Below are positions 22,657 to 34,229 of a stretch of DNA of 64,000 nucleotides, piece after piece (within the stretch, counting starts at the first letter, position 1; each line of letters opens with the position of its first letter). The notes below the pieces were generated by a model. That model searched no databases. It saw nothing but the letters and a program-made list of their open reading frames with translations, and was not told the DNA's origin. The stretch comes from Mesotaenium endlicherianum (Eukaryota > Streptophyta > Zygnematophyceae > Zygnematales > Mesotaeniaceae), in assembly GCA_009602735.1 (NCBI GenBank), contig WELA01013251.1, positions 204,385 through 268,384 on the forward strand, read 5' to 3'. Made by a program: the position numbers and the translations under genes.

Positions 22657-22688
22657 GGTATCGGAGCTGTTGTCACAGTCTTCTTTGT

Positions 22689-24112
22689 ATGGTAAGGACA
22701 AGGTCTCAAAGTAGCAACTCTGAAGACATGGAGAACCAGGATAACGAGAATGTCGGAAACCAGGCCAAAAGCCATGTAGCCGGAACCCGTACCTGTTCTG
22801 AAGCAGTGGCAGATACTGCAGCTAGAGAGGCTGCAGATGAGGCAGCTGCTATTGTTGCAGTTGCAGCACAGCAGGCTGAAGAGGAAAGAGTCAGACTAAC
22901 AAAGGCTGCTGACAATATAAAAAGGAGGGAGGGACAGCCAGCGACAAGCGCACTGTCAAAAAACTTATGGCATCAAGGGCCAATGTTTTGAACCCACCTC
23001 CCGCTGTACAGCCCACTGTGCCTCTAGGTCGAATTCGTGACCGACTGAATGCGGCAGGAATTGCTGCTGCAGGAGCGAGAGGGACTGTTGAGGACATTGC
23101 TGAGCGAATGGAGGCCTATGCTGCTTCTGCATTTGCTAGACTCCCACCTCAGAGTGTGGATTTGGGAACATTATTTGTTCAGATGCAATCGCAAATGGCG
23201 AGTATATACCAGTCCCAACAGGAGGACAAAAGAATCATAATGTCCCTGTTGCGGGACAGAGACCAACTGGGTTCTCAAACCACGGGTGGTGGTGGCAAAG
23301 GGCCAAGTAAGCCTAAGTCAAAAACTCCCCAGGACTATGATCCTGAGGGAAACAAGAATTATTACCTGATCAAGTTTCTCGCTGATGTTGAGCAGTGGCT
23401 GGTAAACTACCCAAAGCTGCGAGATAACTAGAAGGTCAGGCACACCGGTGCTCTACTGAAAGGCGGTGCAGCAGACTGGTGGCTGTATTGGAAAAGAGAG
23501 CGTAAGGCTCAGCAACTTGGTGACCCTACGTGAGTAGAAGTTATCAAAAAGTTGCATGAGAAGTTTGATGTCATCAACCAGCAGGAGAAAGCTATCTATG
23601 GAATGATCTCCTTGACACTGAAGCAGACCACTTCAGTTGCTGAGTTTGCTCAAAAGTTCGAGGAGAACATGATGAAGCAGCCAGACTTGCCAGAGCGGTA
23701 TAGGATAGCATACTTCCGAATTCCCTGTTCAATCTGCTGAAACGAAGTATGAAAAACTGGCTGACTTGATCCAAGACGCAGATGCCTGGGATCAGCAGCA
23801 GTTTGATCACAAGCGCCAGAGTAATGCTTTGGTGTCTAAGATTGTCAAAAAGCCCCACAGTTCCTACAATGCAGTTGAAGGAGACCAGGCTGAGGATGAT
23901 CAAGGTGATGAGTATGAGTATGAGTACAATGCTATACAGTCTAGAGTGAGAGGCGGTCACTCTCGAGGTGGCTATGGAAGAGGTGGCGGTAGAACTAAGC
24001 CGAGACCAGCCTCAGCAATATCTTCCATTGCCAACAGTTGGGTCACTTCAGAGAGCAGTGTCCATACAAGCACCTCCCAAAGGTCGAGAGAAAGGTCTAG
24101 CGTTTAAAAGGC
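22689..24112 (+). pseudogene. Chromovirus gag (element 3)
   Basis: It starts MVRTRSQSSNSEDMENQ at 22689, about 30 bases after the LTR. Domains: Ala-rich helical N-terminus, capsid-like region (LIKFLADVEQWLVNYPKL, LHEKFDVINQQEKAIYGMISL) and an Arg/Gly-rich tail followed by one CCHC zinc knuckle whose first Cys is lost (HCQQLGHFREQC, about 24025-24060, in a shifted frame). Frameshifts occur near 22970, 23735 and 23960; stops at 23429 (GAG to TAG) and 23531 (TGG to TGA). Confidence 0.88.
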
Positions 24113-24410
24113 AGCAACAATCCGTAATCCAGTCTATTGACCGTGAGGATGCTAGAGATAGTGAGTCGTCACTAGCTGCCCTCGTAGCAGGTATTATGGG
24201 TCCTGCTCGACTGGATTCACTATGCATGCCTGACAACCAGATAAAGGAGACCATCAGCAATATAGACATCCATAGAGTGCACACTCTGGATGCTCTTGTT
24301 CCACCTGATGTCCAACATTTCTTTGCTAAGTCAGGAGAACAATGCGAAAGTCAGGAAAAGACAGTCCCCCCTATCCTACTGCATTGCATGATTGCAGGTA
24401 GGAAGGTGAN

Positions 24411-27400
24411 TTGCATTGCATGATTGCAGGTAGGAAGGTGAGGGCATTTGTTGACGGAGGGGCGTCACAAACTTTTATCCACAAGGACTTAGTTAAGCGG
24501 CTAAGGCTGCCAACTGTCACCCAAGGGAATAGAAAAATATTACTTGGAGATGCCTCAAGTATCTCGGGAGGAGTTATAACCAAGCCTATTGAGGTCCAGT
24601 TAGATTCTGGCATTGCAGTTCTAACTGAAACGCTTATATTTGAGGTACTCAACACTAGCTTTTATGATCTCGTGCTAGGCAGGTCCTGGCTTAACAGACA
24701 TCAAGCTGAAGTATGTTGGAGCAGAGGTACAGTTAAAGTAAGAGGAGCCAGTGATGAGCAGACTAACTTGGCACCCACCAGTGCTCTTCCTCTTGTCCTG
24801 TATGGATGGCAAATGAAGGAAAAGAAGAGACTTCCAGGAGGATGCAAATTACTGAATGCAATGGAATTCGTCGAAAGCTGGAACTAGAAGGAAGAAGAAT
24901 GTTTGGTCTGCTGGTAAAAGAGGTACCTTCTCAACCTGAAGAGGTGGTTGAGAAAAAGGTAAGTCCTCCGCAGCACCCTACGGCTGCAAAAATTGTTGCT
25001 CACTATCCTAATGTTTTTAATGTGCCTCCAGAATTACCACTTAAGAGGGAAGTGGATCATAGGATTGATTTATTACCTGGGAGTCAACCACCCTGGCAAC
25101 GCACTTATGGCTTATCTTATGTGGAGAGCGAAGATCTGAAAACACAGATTGCAGAGCTTGAGAAAAATGGTTACATTTCCCCAAGTAAATCACCCTATGG
25201 CGCACCCATCCTCTTTGTTAAGGAAAAGGATGGCGATATGCGGATGTGTGTCGATTACAGAGCTCTAAACAAAATTACAATAGAGAACAAGTATGCTTTA
25301 CCCAGAATCGAGGACTTGCTTGATACCCTGTTTGGTGCTAAAGTGTTCAGTAATATAGATCTCAAGAGTGGTTATCATCAAATCAGAATTGATGAGGGAG
25401 ATGAACACGAGATTGCCTTCCGCACACGTTATGGACACTATGAGTTTAACGTGATGCCATTTGGACTGACTAATGCTCTTGCGACCTTCGTGGGTTCCAT
25501 GAATGACATTTTCAGACCTTACCTGGATAAGTTTGTGCAAGTCTTTCAGGATGATATTTTATTTTTCTCTAAAGATGAAGCTCAGCATGCTGAACACTTC
25601 AAGACGGTCATGGACACTCTGAGAAGAAAGCAGTTGTATGCTAAAATGAGCAAGTGTGATTTGTTCGAGAAAAGTAATGAAGTCTTAGGCCACGTTGTCA
25701 GTAGAGAAGGCATCAACGTGGAGCCTAAGAAAGTCCAGACCATAAGGGACTGGCCAGTACCACAGTGTGTCTCGGAAAATAGATCCTTCCTTGGGTTGGC
25801 TAACTACTATAGGAGACTTATTGAGAATTATTATACAAAGGCCAGTAAACAGACTGACCTTACTAAGAAGGACATAGGGTATGTGTGGGGGGGAGAGCAG
25901 CAGGCTGCCTTCCAAACCCTTCAAGATGCTCTTTGTTCTGCCCCAATCCTAGCCGTGTATGACCCCAGCAAACCTGTGCAGGTGGTTACTGATGCTTCTG
26001 ACTTTGCCATGGGTGCTATTTTGTTGCAGCCTGCTGACAAAACCACAAAGGATGGTAAGGTACGGCAGGAGTGGCACCCTGTGCTATATGAGTCTATGAA
26101 ATTCAACCCAGCTGAAATTAACTATTCCGTGCATGATAAGGAGCTGCTTGCAATCATTTATGTGCTCAAACAGTTGAGAGCATACTTACATGGTAAAGCT
26201 TTTAAGGTGATTATTGATCATCTAGCTCTGACTCACTTTCAAAAGAAGTCCAAGCTGTCGAGGAGGGAGAACCGCTGGAGCCAGATGCTGGAGCAGTTCC
26301 AAGTCCAGATCGATTACAAACCAGGGAAGTTGAATCCTGCTGATGCACTCTCTAGAAGACCTGACCTACAAGAAAGGAACTTTAGTCAGCATGCTGTAGA
26401 CAAAGTCCTGTGTGCACTCACTTCACTAACGGTGAAAAAGTCCTTCCTTGAACAACTTAGGAAAGCCTACCTTTCTGACCCAACATTTGAGCCCAGCCCC
26501 ACTACTAGTGTGTGTCGTGCTACTGCACTCGGGTATAAGCTTAAGGGAGGGGTCTGGGTGACTGAAACCACTTCAGTCAGGCTGAAGCTGGTCATTCCTA
26601 ATAACTTGGAAATAAGGTCTCCTTTACTGAGTCAAGCGCATGACAGTTTATTGGGTGGGCATTTGGGGCAGGCCAAAACTGTTGGCAAACTGGCAAAACA
26701 TTATCATTGAGATGGATTGCCTCGGAAGGTCTTGTTCAGTCCTGTGGTCAGTGTCGAAGAAATAAGTCTAGATACACACCTCCGGGGGTTCTCTTACAAC
26801 CGTTGCCCATCGCAGTTGGACGCTAGGAAACAATATCCTTGGACTGGGTGGTAACACTGCCACGAACTGCCAATGGTCATGATTCGATGCTAGTAGTCGT
26901 GGATAAATTGACAAAAATGGTCATTTTCATCCCCACAACTGTCAAAGTAACTGCACTCGAAACAGCGAGACAGTTCTACAACCATGTAGTATGCCAACAT
27001 GGGCTACCCTCTAATATCATCTCAGACAGAGACTCAAAATTTACCTCTAAGTTTTGGAGAGCTTTAATGGGGTTAAAGGGAGTCAAACAGTTGCTCAGGA
27101 CAGCAAAGCACCCTCAGACTGATGGGCAGACTGAAAGAACTAATCGAGTTTCGCAGGAGGTGCTGAGAAAATATATTAACCAAAAACAAGATAATTGGGA
27201 TGACCTGTTGCCTCAAATTCAGTTTGCGGTCAACAGTGCGGTTCACGCGTCAACGGGCAAGAATCTTTTTGAACTGAGCCTGGGTAGAGTCCCTAAGTCC
27301 CCTTTAGATGTACTAGGGAAGTGTTTAACTCACCCGGACGGGATTGACAATCCGATCTCCCTCCACTTAACTCAAGAGATTGCTGAAACCATGTCAGAAG

Positions 27401-27936
27401 TCCAACAAAACCTGCACACAGCCCAAGAAATTAACAAAAATACGCTAAGCAGCACCGACGCGAACTAACATTTGCTAAGGGTGATTTGCTCAAACTGCAT
27501 TCTCAACACCTGTATCTACCTGGTGTGGTCAAGGAAAAGCTTGGTCCGGTCTAGGTCGGTCCATATTTGGTGGTGCGTCGTGTTGGTCATAATGCTTACA
27601 AACTGAATATGTCAGCGGGACTACAAGGGTCACCCAATCTTTAATGTCTCCTTCCTGGAATCGTATATCAAAGGTGACACGCTGTTCACCGGTCGATTAC
27701 CTGTCCAACCGGGACCGGTCCCCGCTCTCAGAGAGGGCGACCCTGAGGACTATGAGGTTGAGGAGATTTTAGACGCTCGCTCTGTCCGTCGATCATCTAA
27801 ATATGTCATGAAGTACCTGGTCAGATGGAAGGGTTACGATGCCTCTGGGGACACCTGGGAATTTAAAGCCCAGCTGACCAATGCCAAAGGGGCGTTGAAA
27901 CGGTTCCACCTTTGGGCAGCTGGGGCACCTCCCTAA
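24411..27936 (+). pseudogene. Chromovirus pol with chromodomain (element 3)
   Basis: Order: protease ([15 protein letters not shown]), reverse transcriptase ([21 protein letters not shown] catalytic box), RNase H ([15 protein letters not shown]), integrase with Asp in MDWVV, Asp in IISDRDSKF and Glu in HPQTDGQTERTNR, then the chromodomain (about 27742-27936) ending at the conserved TAA. The main frame 24806-26710 has 634 codons. A single N at 24410 is flanked by a direct duplication of about 30 bases, an assembly scar. Stops at 24885, 26708, 26824 and 27552 are mostly CAG or TGG codons changed by transitions. Confidence 0.92.
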
Positions 27937-28001
27937 CCATCATTTCAGTAGACATGGAAAGGTGACAGGAGGTCCTGTCTTCATATACGTCGGAGGGTAA
28001 C

Positions 28002-28061
28002 GTGACAGTTAGTGACAGTTAGTGACGGGCAGCCCACCTTACAATTAAGTTGGAGGGAGTG
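28002..28061 (+). promoter_or_regulatory. GTGACAGTTA tandem repeats and internal polypurine-tract copy
   Basis: CGTGACAGTTAGTGACAGTT and a partial third unit (28001-28026) are followed by TTAAGTTGGAGGGAGTG (28045-28061), a near copy of the 3' tract at 30097-30110. ORF3 therefore lies between two such tracts. Whether it primes DNA synthesis is not shown. Confidence 0.6.
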
Positions 28062-28089
28062 TGTTTTGTCTCGGGATCAGCCAGGCACC

Positions 28090-28099
28090 TTTTTATATC
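28090..28099 (+). promoter_or_regulatory. Possible TATA box for ORF3
   Basis: TTTTTATATC lies about 190 bases upstream of the ORF3 start, and a pyrimidine-rich leader (CTCACACTCACTTTTTCTCT) follows. The outer element has TTTTATAATC at the matching place. This hints at an ORF3-specific transcript; the evidence is sequence resemblance only. Confidence 0.35.
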
Positions 28100-28287
28100 A
28101 CCATTTTGCACACTTAACCTGCGCTCACACTCACTTTTTCTCTCTGACTCCAGTCTCCTCTTATACTCACTCACACAAGGTATTACACACTTGGAACTCT
28201 CCCTACCACGGTCTTCTCCACAAGGGTACTCAATAACGGCATTATATCATGACTTCACTAACTGCATTGTGTTTATGAAGGAGCAGG

Positions 28288-29940
28288 ATGACTCAGAAGT
28301 TAGAACTTAAGAGGAAGAAAAGAGCGGAAGAGGCACATGCAGAATACTTGCAATTCCGTGGCGACATCGAATCATCCTCCATCCCCGCTCAGGAATCACA
28401 ACGACTCCAACAACAACGGGAGGCACAAAAGAAGAAGGAGGAGGAGGAACAGGCCAGGCTGAGGCAGGAAGAACTGGACGAAAAAGCTGCAGAGGAGGCC
28501 AAGAAAACGGAAGAGGAGAGGCAAGCTGAGGAGAGGCGGAAGCAGCAGATTGACGAAGAAGAACAGAGGAGAATCAGCAGCTACCGCTACACAGTGCTGG
28601 GCAAGGGCTTTGATCTACTGGAGGAGGCCTTCAAGTACGCCCAGAGAAGTCGCAGTGAGGCACAGCAGGACATCTTGCAGAGGGAAGGGGAGACATCTGA
28701 AAACTTTGACAAGTATATCGAGGTCAGCACAGGACTCCTCCTCTACCACGATTATGCCAGGATGGTAGGATATACGGTCAGAGAGGCCAAGGCAATGGCC
28801 CAGGTGAATGAAGCAGGAGCTGTATCGATTCCGGGTATCTGGGGAAAAGATAGGGTCATCAGGATGATCCCTATGGACACGGACAGCTTTAAGGACTCTA
28901 CATCCCATAACAGGTTCAAGGCCATGTATAATGAAGTGGAGAGAAGAAGCTGGGAATTCTCGGCAAGGGAAACCAGTCAGCTGGACTTTGCAAGGCACTA
29001 GTACCCTTGTACTCTGAAAAGGACAGACCATGCCTTCTTCCGAAAGCCCACCGATTGGCGGTGGATGACCATCAACATGAGGGACCAGCAAAATGACAAG
29101 GCAAGGGAGGAAGACTTCCTAACAGACCTACAGGGGAACATAGTGTTGCCTCCTCATATTGCAGCGTGGGACCCAAGACTAGATGGAGTAAGAGACTGCA
29201 TGAGCCAAGAAATGCAGGAGGACAGGAGCAGGGCCCGTGAGTCATTCTCTATAGGGAAGCACGCTTATGCCAAATGGGCAAGCAAGCAGGGAGAGAAAGA
29301 CCGGTATGCGGCCAGGACTCAAAAGCCCCCACTAGCACCCAATAGGGGAAGGTCAGTGGAATATTCTTTTTCTTGGGAAGAGCTGGAGCAGTTGACAGAA
29401 GAGACCCCAGCAGAGGAACCAGGGGAAGGAGAGAAGGAGGGGTTATAAGAAGAACAAGAGGAAGGTGAGGAGGAGGACACTAGTCCCGCGGTGATCCCGA
29501 CACCTGCCACATCCCCTGTAAGGGAGAAGACTGGGTTGGCTTTGCATCAGCTCGCTGAAGAGGAACATATTACTTGGCTAGGAACTGCCAGAGGACAGAG
29601 CCCATCTGCAGGCGCGGAGACCCAGTCAAACAGGGCAGACAAGAGGGCTGCTAGAGAAATAGCCAGAGGCCTGCCAGCATCTCCCTCGCAGGGAGGGCAT
29701 GTGCCCTTGGCTCATGTCATGCAACATCCCTCTGGGATGCCGGTATATGTACCTGTGAGTTTGAGGGCAGCCCAGGAGAACGCTGCCTCCATGCGGTTTC
29801 AAAATGTGCAAGAGGAAACAGCCCAGTTACTGCATTTTCCCCGGGGATTCTACCCGGATCCCCCAGACTTCAGGAGACCCCAAGACAGGAGGAGGTCTGG
29901 CTCCCTTGACCAGAGGGCCCCAGGAATATCTCCCTCCTAA
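28288..29940 (+). pseudogene. ORF3 (unknown chromovirus third gene), two stops
   Basis: One frame runs from MTQKLELKRKKRAEEAHAEY to the TAA at 29938, broken only by TAG at 28999 (TGG to TAG; RHWYP in other copies) and TAA at 29446. The layout matches the other copies: coiled coil (about residues 20-105), central domain with DKYIEVSTGLLLYHDYARMVGY, PTDWRWMTINMRDQQND and WDPRLDGVRDCM, acidic linker, and the tail HVPLAHVMQHPSGMPVYVPV. The start is this ATG because the upstream ATG of element 1 is AGG here. It lacks env-like membrane segments. Function unknown. Confidence 0.82.
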
Positions 29941-30111
29941 TGGCAGTAGGCGGAGGGCGGAAGGGACAGCACGCTTATACTAATAATCCCCATTGTTAGG
30001 TATCGGTAGTGAAGCAAAAAGTGGTGGGAGGCAGATCAGTACTTTCAGTTAGAGAAACCATATACCCAGTGTTAGTGTTGTCGAGGCGACACCATGTTAA
30101 GTTGGAGGGAT

Positions 30112-30826
30112 TGTAATGAATCAGTATAGTGGTTGATATAATATTAATATATAGTAGTTAAATAAGTTCAGCCTGCTGAACGGTAGTTAATATTCAATTT
30201 GCGGGACTTTATATAAATATCAGTTAAATAACTTAGCTGGAAGCAGCAGGCTGAAGTCTGCTTAAGTCAGCTCGCTGACACATTCTTTGACAGCCAGCTG
30301 ACTTCAATTCTCGGTCGCAGCGAACTGCCCAGCTATGCATCTAAGTATGATATGCTAGATGAATAGCCAGATGACATCCCTAGGATGGATGGCGATTCGG
30401 GATGATGGGAGATGGCGGTGGATTCACTTAACCGAGGCCCTGCCAGCGTGGTTAACTCCTGGGTAGGGGGTGCCATCGCACTTGCCGTTGAACAGTAAAC
30501 TCATTCCATGTACATATGCTAGGTGCTGCTCTCGAGTTCGGCATTCGGAAACGAGGCCAACTCTTTTGTACTGCTCACTGAGAGGTATCTAGATCCAAGG
30601 CAAGAAGCCATTGATATGCACTGTCTTTTAAACTTGCTTATGTATGAGTTTATTGATTGCATTATTGATGCTAGTTTACTTGCATTTGACTTACGAGTAT
30701 TGCCCACTGCTAGTGTGTTGTTCCTCGCTGTTTAATCAATAAACAAAAAATACCATAAAGATTACTTGCTGATATAAAGATCTTCGTTAATTGTTGATCG
30801 CTTATTTGGTAAGACAATTCATTTCA
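30112..30826 (+). repeat. Chromovirus 3' LTR (element 3)
   Basis: Begins TGTAATGAATCAGTATAG after the polypurine tract and ends CAATTCATTTCA. CATCG follows at 30827-30831. Confidence 0.92.
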
Positions 30827-30831
30827 CATCG

Positions 30832-31268
30832 GCTCGCTAAGTAGTGTCCTCAACAGTCCCTCTTGCTCCTGCAGCAGCAATTCCTGCCGCATTCAGCCGG
30901 TCACGAATTTGACCTAGGGGCACGTTGAGTTGTACAGCAGGAGGTGGGTGCAGAACATTAGCCCTAGGTGCCATACGTTCTTCGACAGTGCGCTCGTCCG
31001 CTGGCTGTCCTTCCCTCCTTTCTGAATCTTCAGCAGCCTTTGCTAATTGTTCAACTTCTAATCTGGCTCTCTCCTTCTCAGCCTGCTGTGTTTTGACTGC
31101 GACAATAGCAGCTGCCTCATCTGCAGCCTCTCTAGCTGCAGTATCTGCCACTGCTTCAGAATAGGTACGGGTTCTCGCTACATGGCTTTCAGCCTGATTT
31201 TTGACATTCTCGTTATCCTGGTTCTCCATGTCTCGGAAGTTGCTAGTTCGAGACCTTGTTCTTACCAT
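30832..31268 (-). pseudogene. Outer chromovirus gag, N-terminal part
   Basis: It starts MVRTRSRTSNFRDMENQ at 31268 and runs to ..GARGTVEDTT, then TAG at 30837-30839 where element 4 has CAG (EDTTQRV). Element 3 interrupts it; the rest is at 21926-21646. Confidence 0.87.
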
Positions 31269-31289
31269 ACAAAGAAGATTGCAATAACT

Positions 31290-31301
31290 GCTCCGATACC
31301 A
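31290..31301 (-). promoter_or_regulatory. Primer-binding site, outer chromovirus
   Basis: GCTCCGATACCA is the reverse complement of TGGTATCGGAGC, next to the 5' LTR, and resembles the initiator-tRNA-Met complement. Confidence 0.75.
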
Positions 31302-31302
31302 C

Positions 31303-32020
31303 TGAAATGAATTAACTTTCTAAAAAGGCGGTTAACAATTAATGAAGATCTTTGTATCAGCAAGTAATCTTTATGGTATATTCTGTTAATTGATTAAACA
31401 GCAAAAGACAACACACTAGCAGTGGACAATACTCGTAAGTCAAATGGAAGTAAACTAGCATCAATAATGCAATCAGTAAACTCACACATAAGCAAGGCTA
31501 AGGACAGTGCATATCAATGGCTTCTCGCCTTGGATTCAGATTTCTCTCAATAAGTAGTACAAGAGACTTAACCTTGTTTTTGAAGGCCGAACTCGAGAGC
31601 AATACCTAGCATATGTACATGGAATGAGTTTTCTCTTCAACGGCCAGTACGATGGCACCGCCTACCCGGGAGTTAACCGCGTTGATAGGACCTCGTCTAA
31701 CCAAATCCACCGCCATCTCCCATCATCCCGAATCGCCATCCATGCTAAGGATATCATTTGGCCATTCATATAGCACACCACACTTAGATAGATATCTAGG
31801 CAATTCACTGCTACCGAGTACGGAAGTCAATTGGCTGTCAAAGAATGTGTTAGCAAGCCGACCTAAGTTGACTTCAGCCTGCTGCTCCCGGTTGAGTCAT
31901 TAAATTGATTATTTTATAAAGTCCAGCAGACTGAATATTAACTAAAGTTCAGGAGGCTGAACTTATTTAACTATTATATTTAAATGAATATTATATCAAC
32001 CAATATACTGATTCATTACA
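31303..32020 (-). repeat. Chromovirus 5' LTR (outer element)
   Basis: Reverse-complement LTR from TGAAATGAATTAAC to TGATTCATTACA. GTATT follows at 32021-32025, matching 12584-12588. Confidence 0.92.
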
Positions 32021-32025
32021 GTATT

Positions 32026-33285
32026 CTTCTTGTTGCTGATATGCCGTCCTGATAGCCCTTTGATCAGATGTTGGCACCACATGGATCCCAATTGTCACTG
32101 GTCTTGGCCTCGGCATAGGCTTGTCATTGAAGATCAACTGCTGCCACGTCATAATTGTTTACACCACCCAAGTCATGGAGTGCTGCCCAATCATGTTGCC
32201 AAAAACCTTCGCAGCTTCATCTGACCCTACAGCACCGGCTATATGTCGAGCTATGGTGTCGGGTATTCCAAGGCATTTGCTCTTCTCCACCGCAGTAGGC
32301 TCTCTCCAAACGGCATCTCTTTCATGCATGTCTTTGACCATTCTTGGTCCACCTTCTATGAAGGCTCGAGATCTTGGATATGTTGTGAAGGTTGGCAGTA
32401 CCACCCTTGACTGACCTGGTTCGTTGATGACTCACTGTGGATAGGAATCCCTCCTAGTCACTGGTCTGGTATGTACCGGCAGCGCCCCTTCCACTGTCAA
32501 TGCCGTCGGTGATCGCCGTGTAATGTCCTCCATCTCTCTGAGGACCTCAATAGACATGCCGTTGGTCCAAAATATTTTGGCCCTATGGGATAATCCTCCG
32601 TGCTTGGCGTCGTTGATTAGCACATGATGGCCCAACGTGGAGTCAAAAATCAGCCATGGTTCTCCCGGCTTCATCTGCTTGTAATCCATTCCTGGATGCA
32701 CCTTCTCAATCACAAACACTGGTGGGTAGTAGTGCTGTTGTTCCCGCAGCATGCTGATGATTTTGACCGTCCATCTCCAGTGTTGTGCTTGTGGATCACT
32801 GAATCCCCTCCTGCTTCTAGCTTGAGAAAACGGTTGATGAGGAAATCCAACAAAGATCCAGTCAATCCTGTAGCCATAGAGGCCTTCAGGCTTCACATCA
32901 ATAATGTTGCCTCCGGCGATGCGCTCGACATTGATGTATGCGGGCACCAACTTTTTAAAATGATGCATTTGCCGCATCTGACTCATGACTTCTCTGAATG
33001 CTAGAAAGCGGGGTCATCATTGTCCACATACAGGACTTTGGCCACCTGTATTCCTCGCTGGATCAATGGTATGGTCCCAGACCCAAGTCCGGCAAATAAC
33101 TCCAACACCACTACTCCCCTTTTGCAACAAGGATCTTCCATCCCGACGATGCCTTGCGGCAGCGGCTCAACTCCAGGCATCATATTTGCAGTGGAGGTAA
33201 CTAGGTAGGGTACTGGCAGCAACTCCTGCGGGCCGTGGTCCCTATACTCACAGTTTCCAGTTGCTCCATAATACGAGGTTGCCAT
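32026..33285 (-). pseudogene. Retrotransposon cytosine-5 DNA methyltransferase domain (DNMT element 1)
   Basis: The order of C5-methyltransferase motifs is clear. Motif I, the S-adenosylmethionine site: VVLELFAGLGSGTIPLIQRG, then LYVDNDDPA. Motif IV: IDWIFVGFPHQPFS (about 32865-32825). Motif VI: FVIEKVHPG in place of ENV. Motif VIII-like: SHRAKIFWTN. Motifs IX-X: REPTAVEKSKCLGIPD and EAAKVFGNMIGQH. The FWTN motif recalls DNMT3-type enzymes, but I cannot place the family by eye. The catalytic Cys of motif IV is His here (codon 32837-32839), and frameshifts lie near 33003 and between 32432 and 32404, so this copy is inactive. Its place between protease and reverse transcriptase matches DNMT element 2. 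Confidence 0.85.
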
Positions 33286-34166
33286 ACCAAGAGTGTTGGC
33301 ATGTTGATGCTCGTATAGCTTTCCTCTTCGCGCTTCATGATGTTGTCGCAGGATTGTGGGTACGCGCCGTTAACGCAGCAGTCTAGCAGCCCGTTGTTTG
33401 CCTCTCCTATGCAAACCATCTTCACAGGAATTTCTCCTGCCGGATGCTGATCTGTTGACTGGTAAGTCACCCTCCGCTTCCGCAGATCAATGACCATACC
33501 CAAGGGAATCAGTGCTTCTGTTCCCAAGAGAACATCATAGTTCTCTGCCTCCGTCACTGTGCTCTCCATGAGTAGTGACGGCTCTTCAGGTTTCCTTGAA
33601 TTTAGTGTGATTTTCACAGGCTTGCGGGTGATCCCACAAGACTTTGAGACTTGTCCTGAGGTAGTTTTCAATTGGAAAGGACTCTCTTTCAGATCCCTTG
33701 CCGTCAATCCTAGAGCTTTCACAACTCGCTTTCCCAAGATGACTGGCTGTGCGCCTGTATCCAACAGAATGTTGGGAGCTGCCCAGTTGTTGAAGATTAC
33801 TGCACCATCCCTATTCTGCACTCTCACGGTGCTGAAATTGGTGGGCAATGAGGCGCTATTTGCACCCTCCTCAGCTATATCTAGCTGATGTCCGGCCTCT
33901 TCTACCGTGAATGGGTAAGTGATATGCAAATCAGCGAGAGAAAGCAAAGGAGCATGCTGGATCCGGTGTTCCACCAGGGCCTTCAGCTTCTCCAGCAAAA
34001 AACTAAATGTCTTACGCGTCCCGGGCCTGGCTTGTCGTAGGTGCGAGATCTCATCTTCATCCAGAGTGATCCGAAAAGTCTGAGGAAGCTTCCCAGCATT
34101 CCTTGGCACCAGACGGCTGTGACCTGCTTGCTCGGCAGCCGTTGCATCCACAGCCTTTTCAGGCAT
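33201..34166 (-). pseudogene. Gypsy aspartic protease (DNMT element 1)
   Basis: A 321-codon frame. The active site is ILLDTGAQPVILGKRVVKALGL, and a second conserved region reads NYDVLLGTEALIPLGMVID. It would cleave the gag-pol polyprotein. The frame overlaps the DNMT start and shifts there. The domain matches the protease at 52640-53044. Confidence 0.85.
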
Positions 34167-34229
34167 CAGCTTCTCGCCTTTGCAGACGATCTTTTCTACA
34201 ATATCAACGTCATAGTAGACATTGGGCGC

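Larger units (their letters stand above)
21932..30826 (+). mobile_element. Chromovirus element 3 (plus strand, complete but mutated)
   Basis: A full-length copy: 5' LTR, degraded primer site, gag, pol with chromodomain, ORF3, polypurine tract (TTAAGTTGGAGGGA, 30097-30110) and 3' LTR, with the 5-bp duplication CATCG. It sits inside the gag of the outer element in the opposite orientation. The two LTRs differ at many positions, roughly one in ten by eye, so it is older than element 4. Confidence 0.92.
12589..32020 (-). mobile_element. Outer chromovirus, minus strand, with nested insertions
   Basis: It is bounded by two minus-strand LTRs (12589-13300 and 31303-32020) and the matching duplication GTATT. 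From the 5' LTR (right) it reads primer site, gag start (31268-30832), element 3 inserted in gag (TSD CATCG), gag again (21926-21646), then an extra minus-strand LTR (20923-21645) with a second gag, pol and ORF3, and the 3' LTR. The extra LTR means an inner copy entered gag and then recombined with the outer pol, losing one inner LTR. Which of the two contributed the pol and ORF3 now present cannot be told by eye. Confidence 0.8.
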
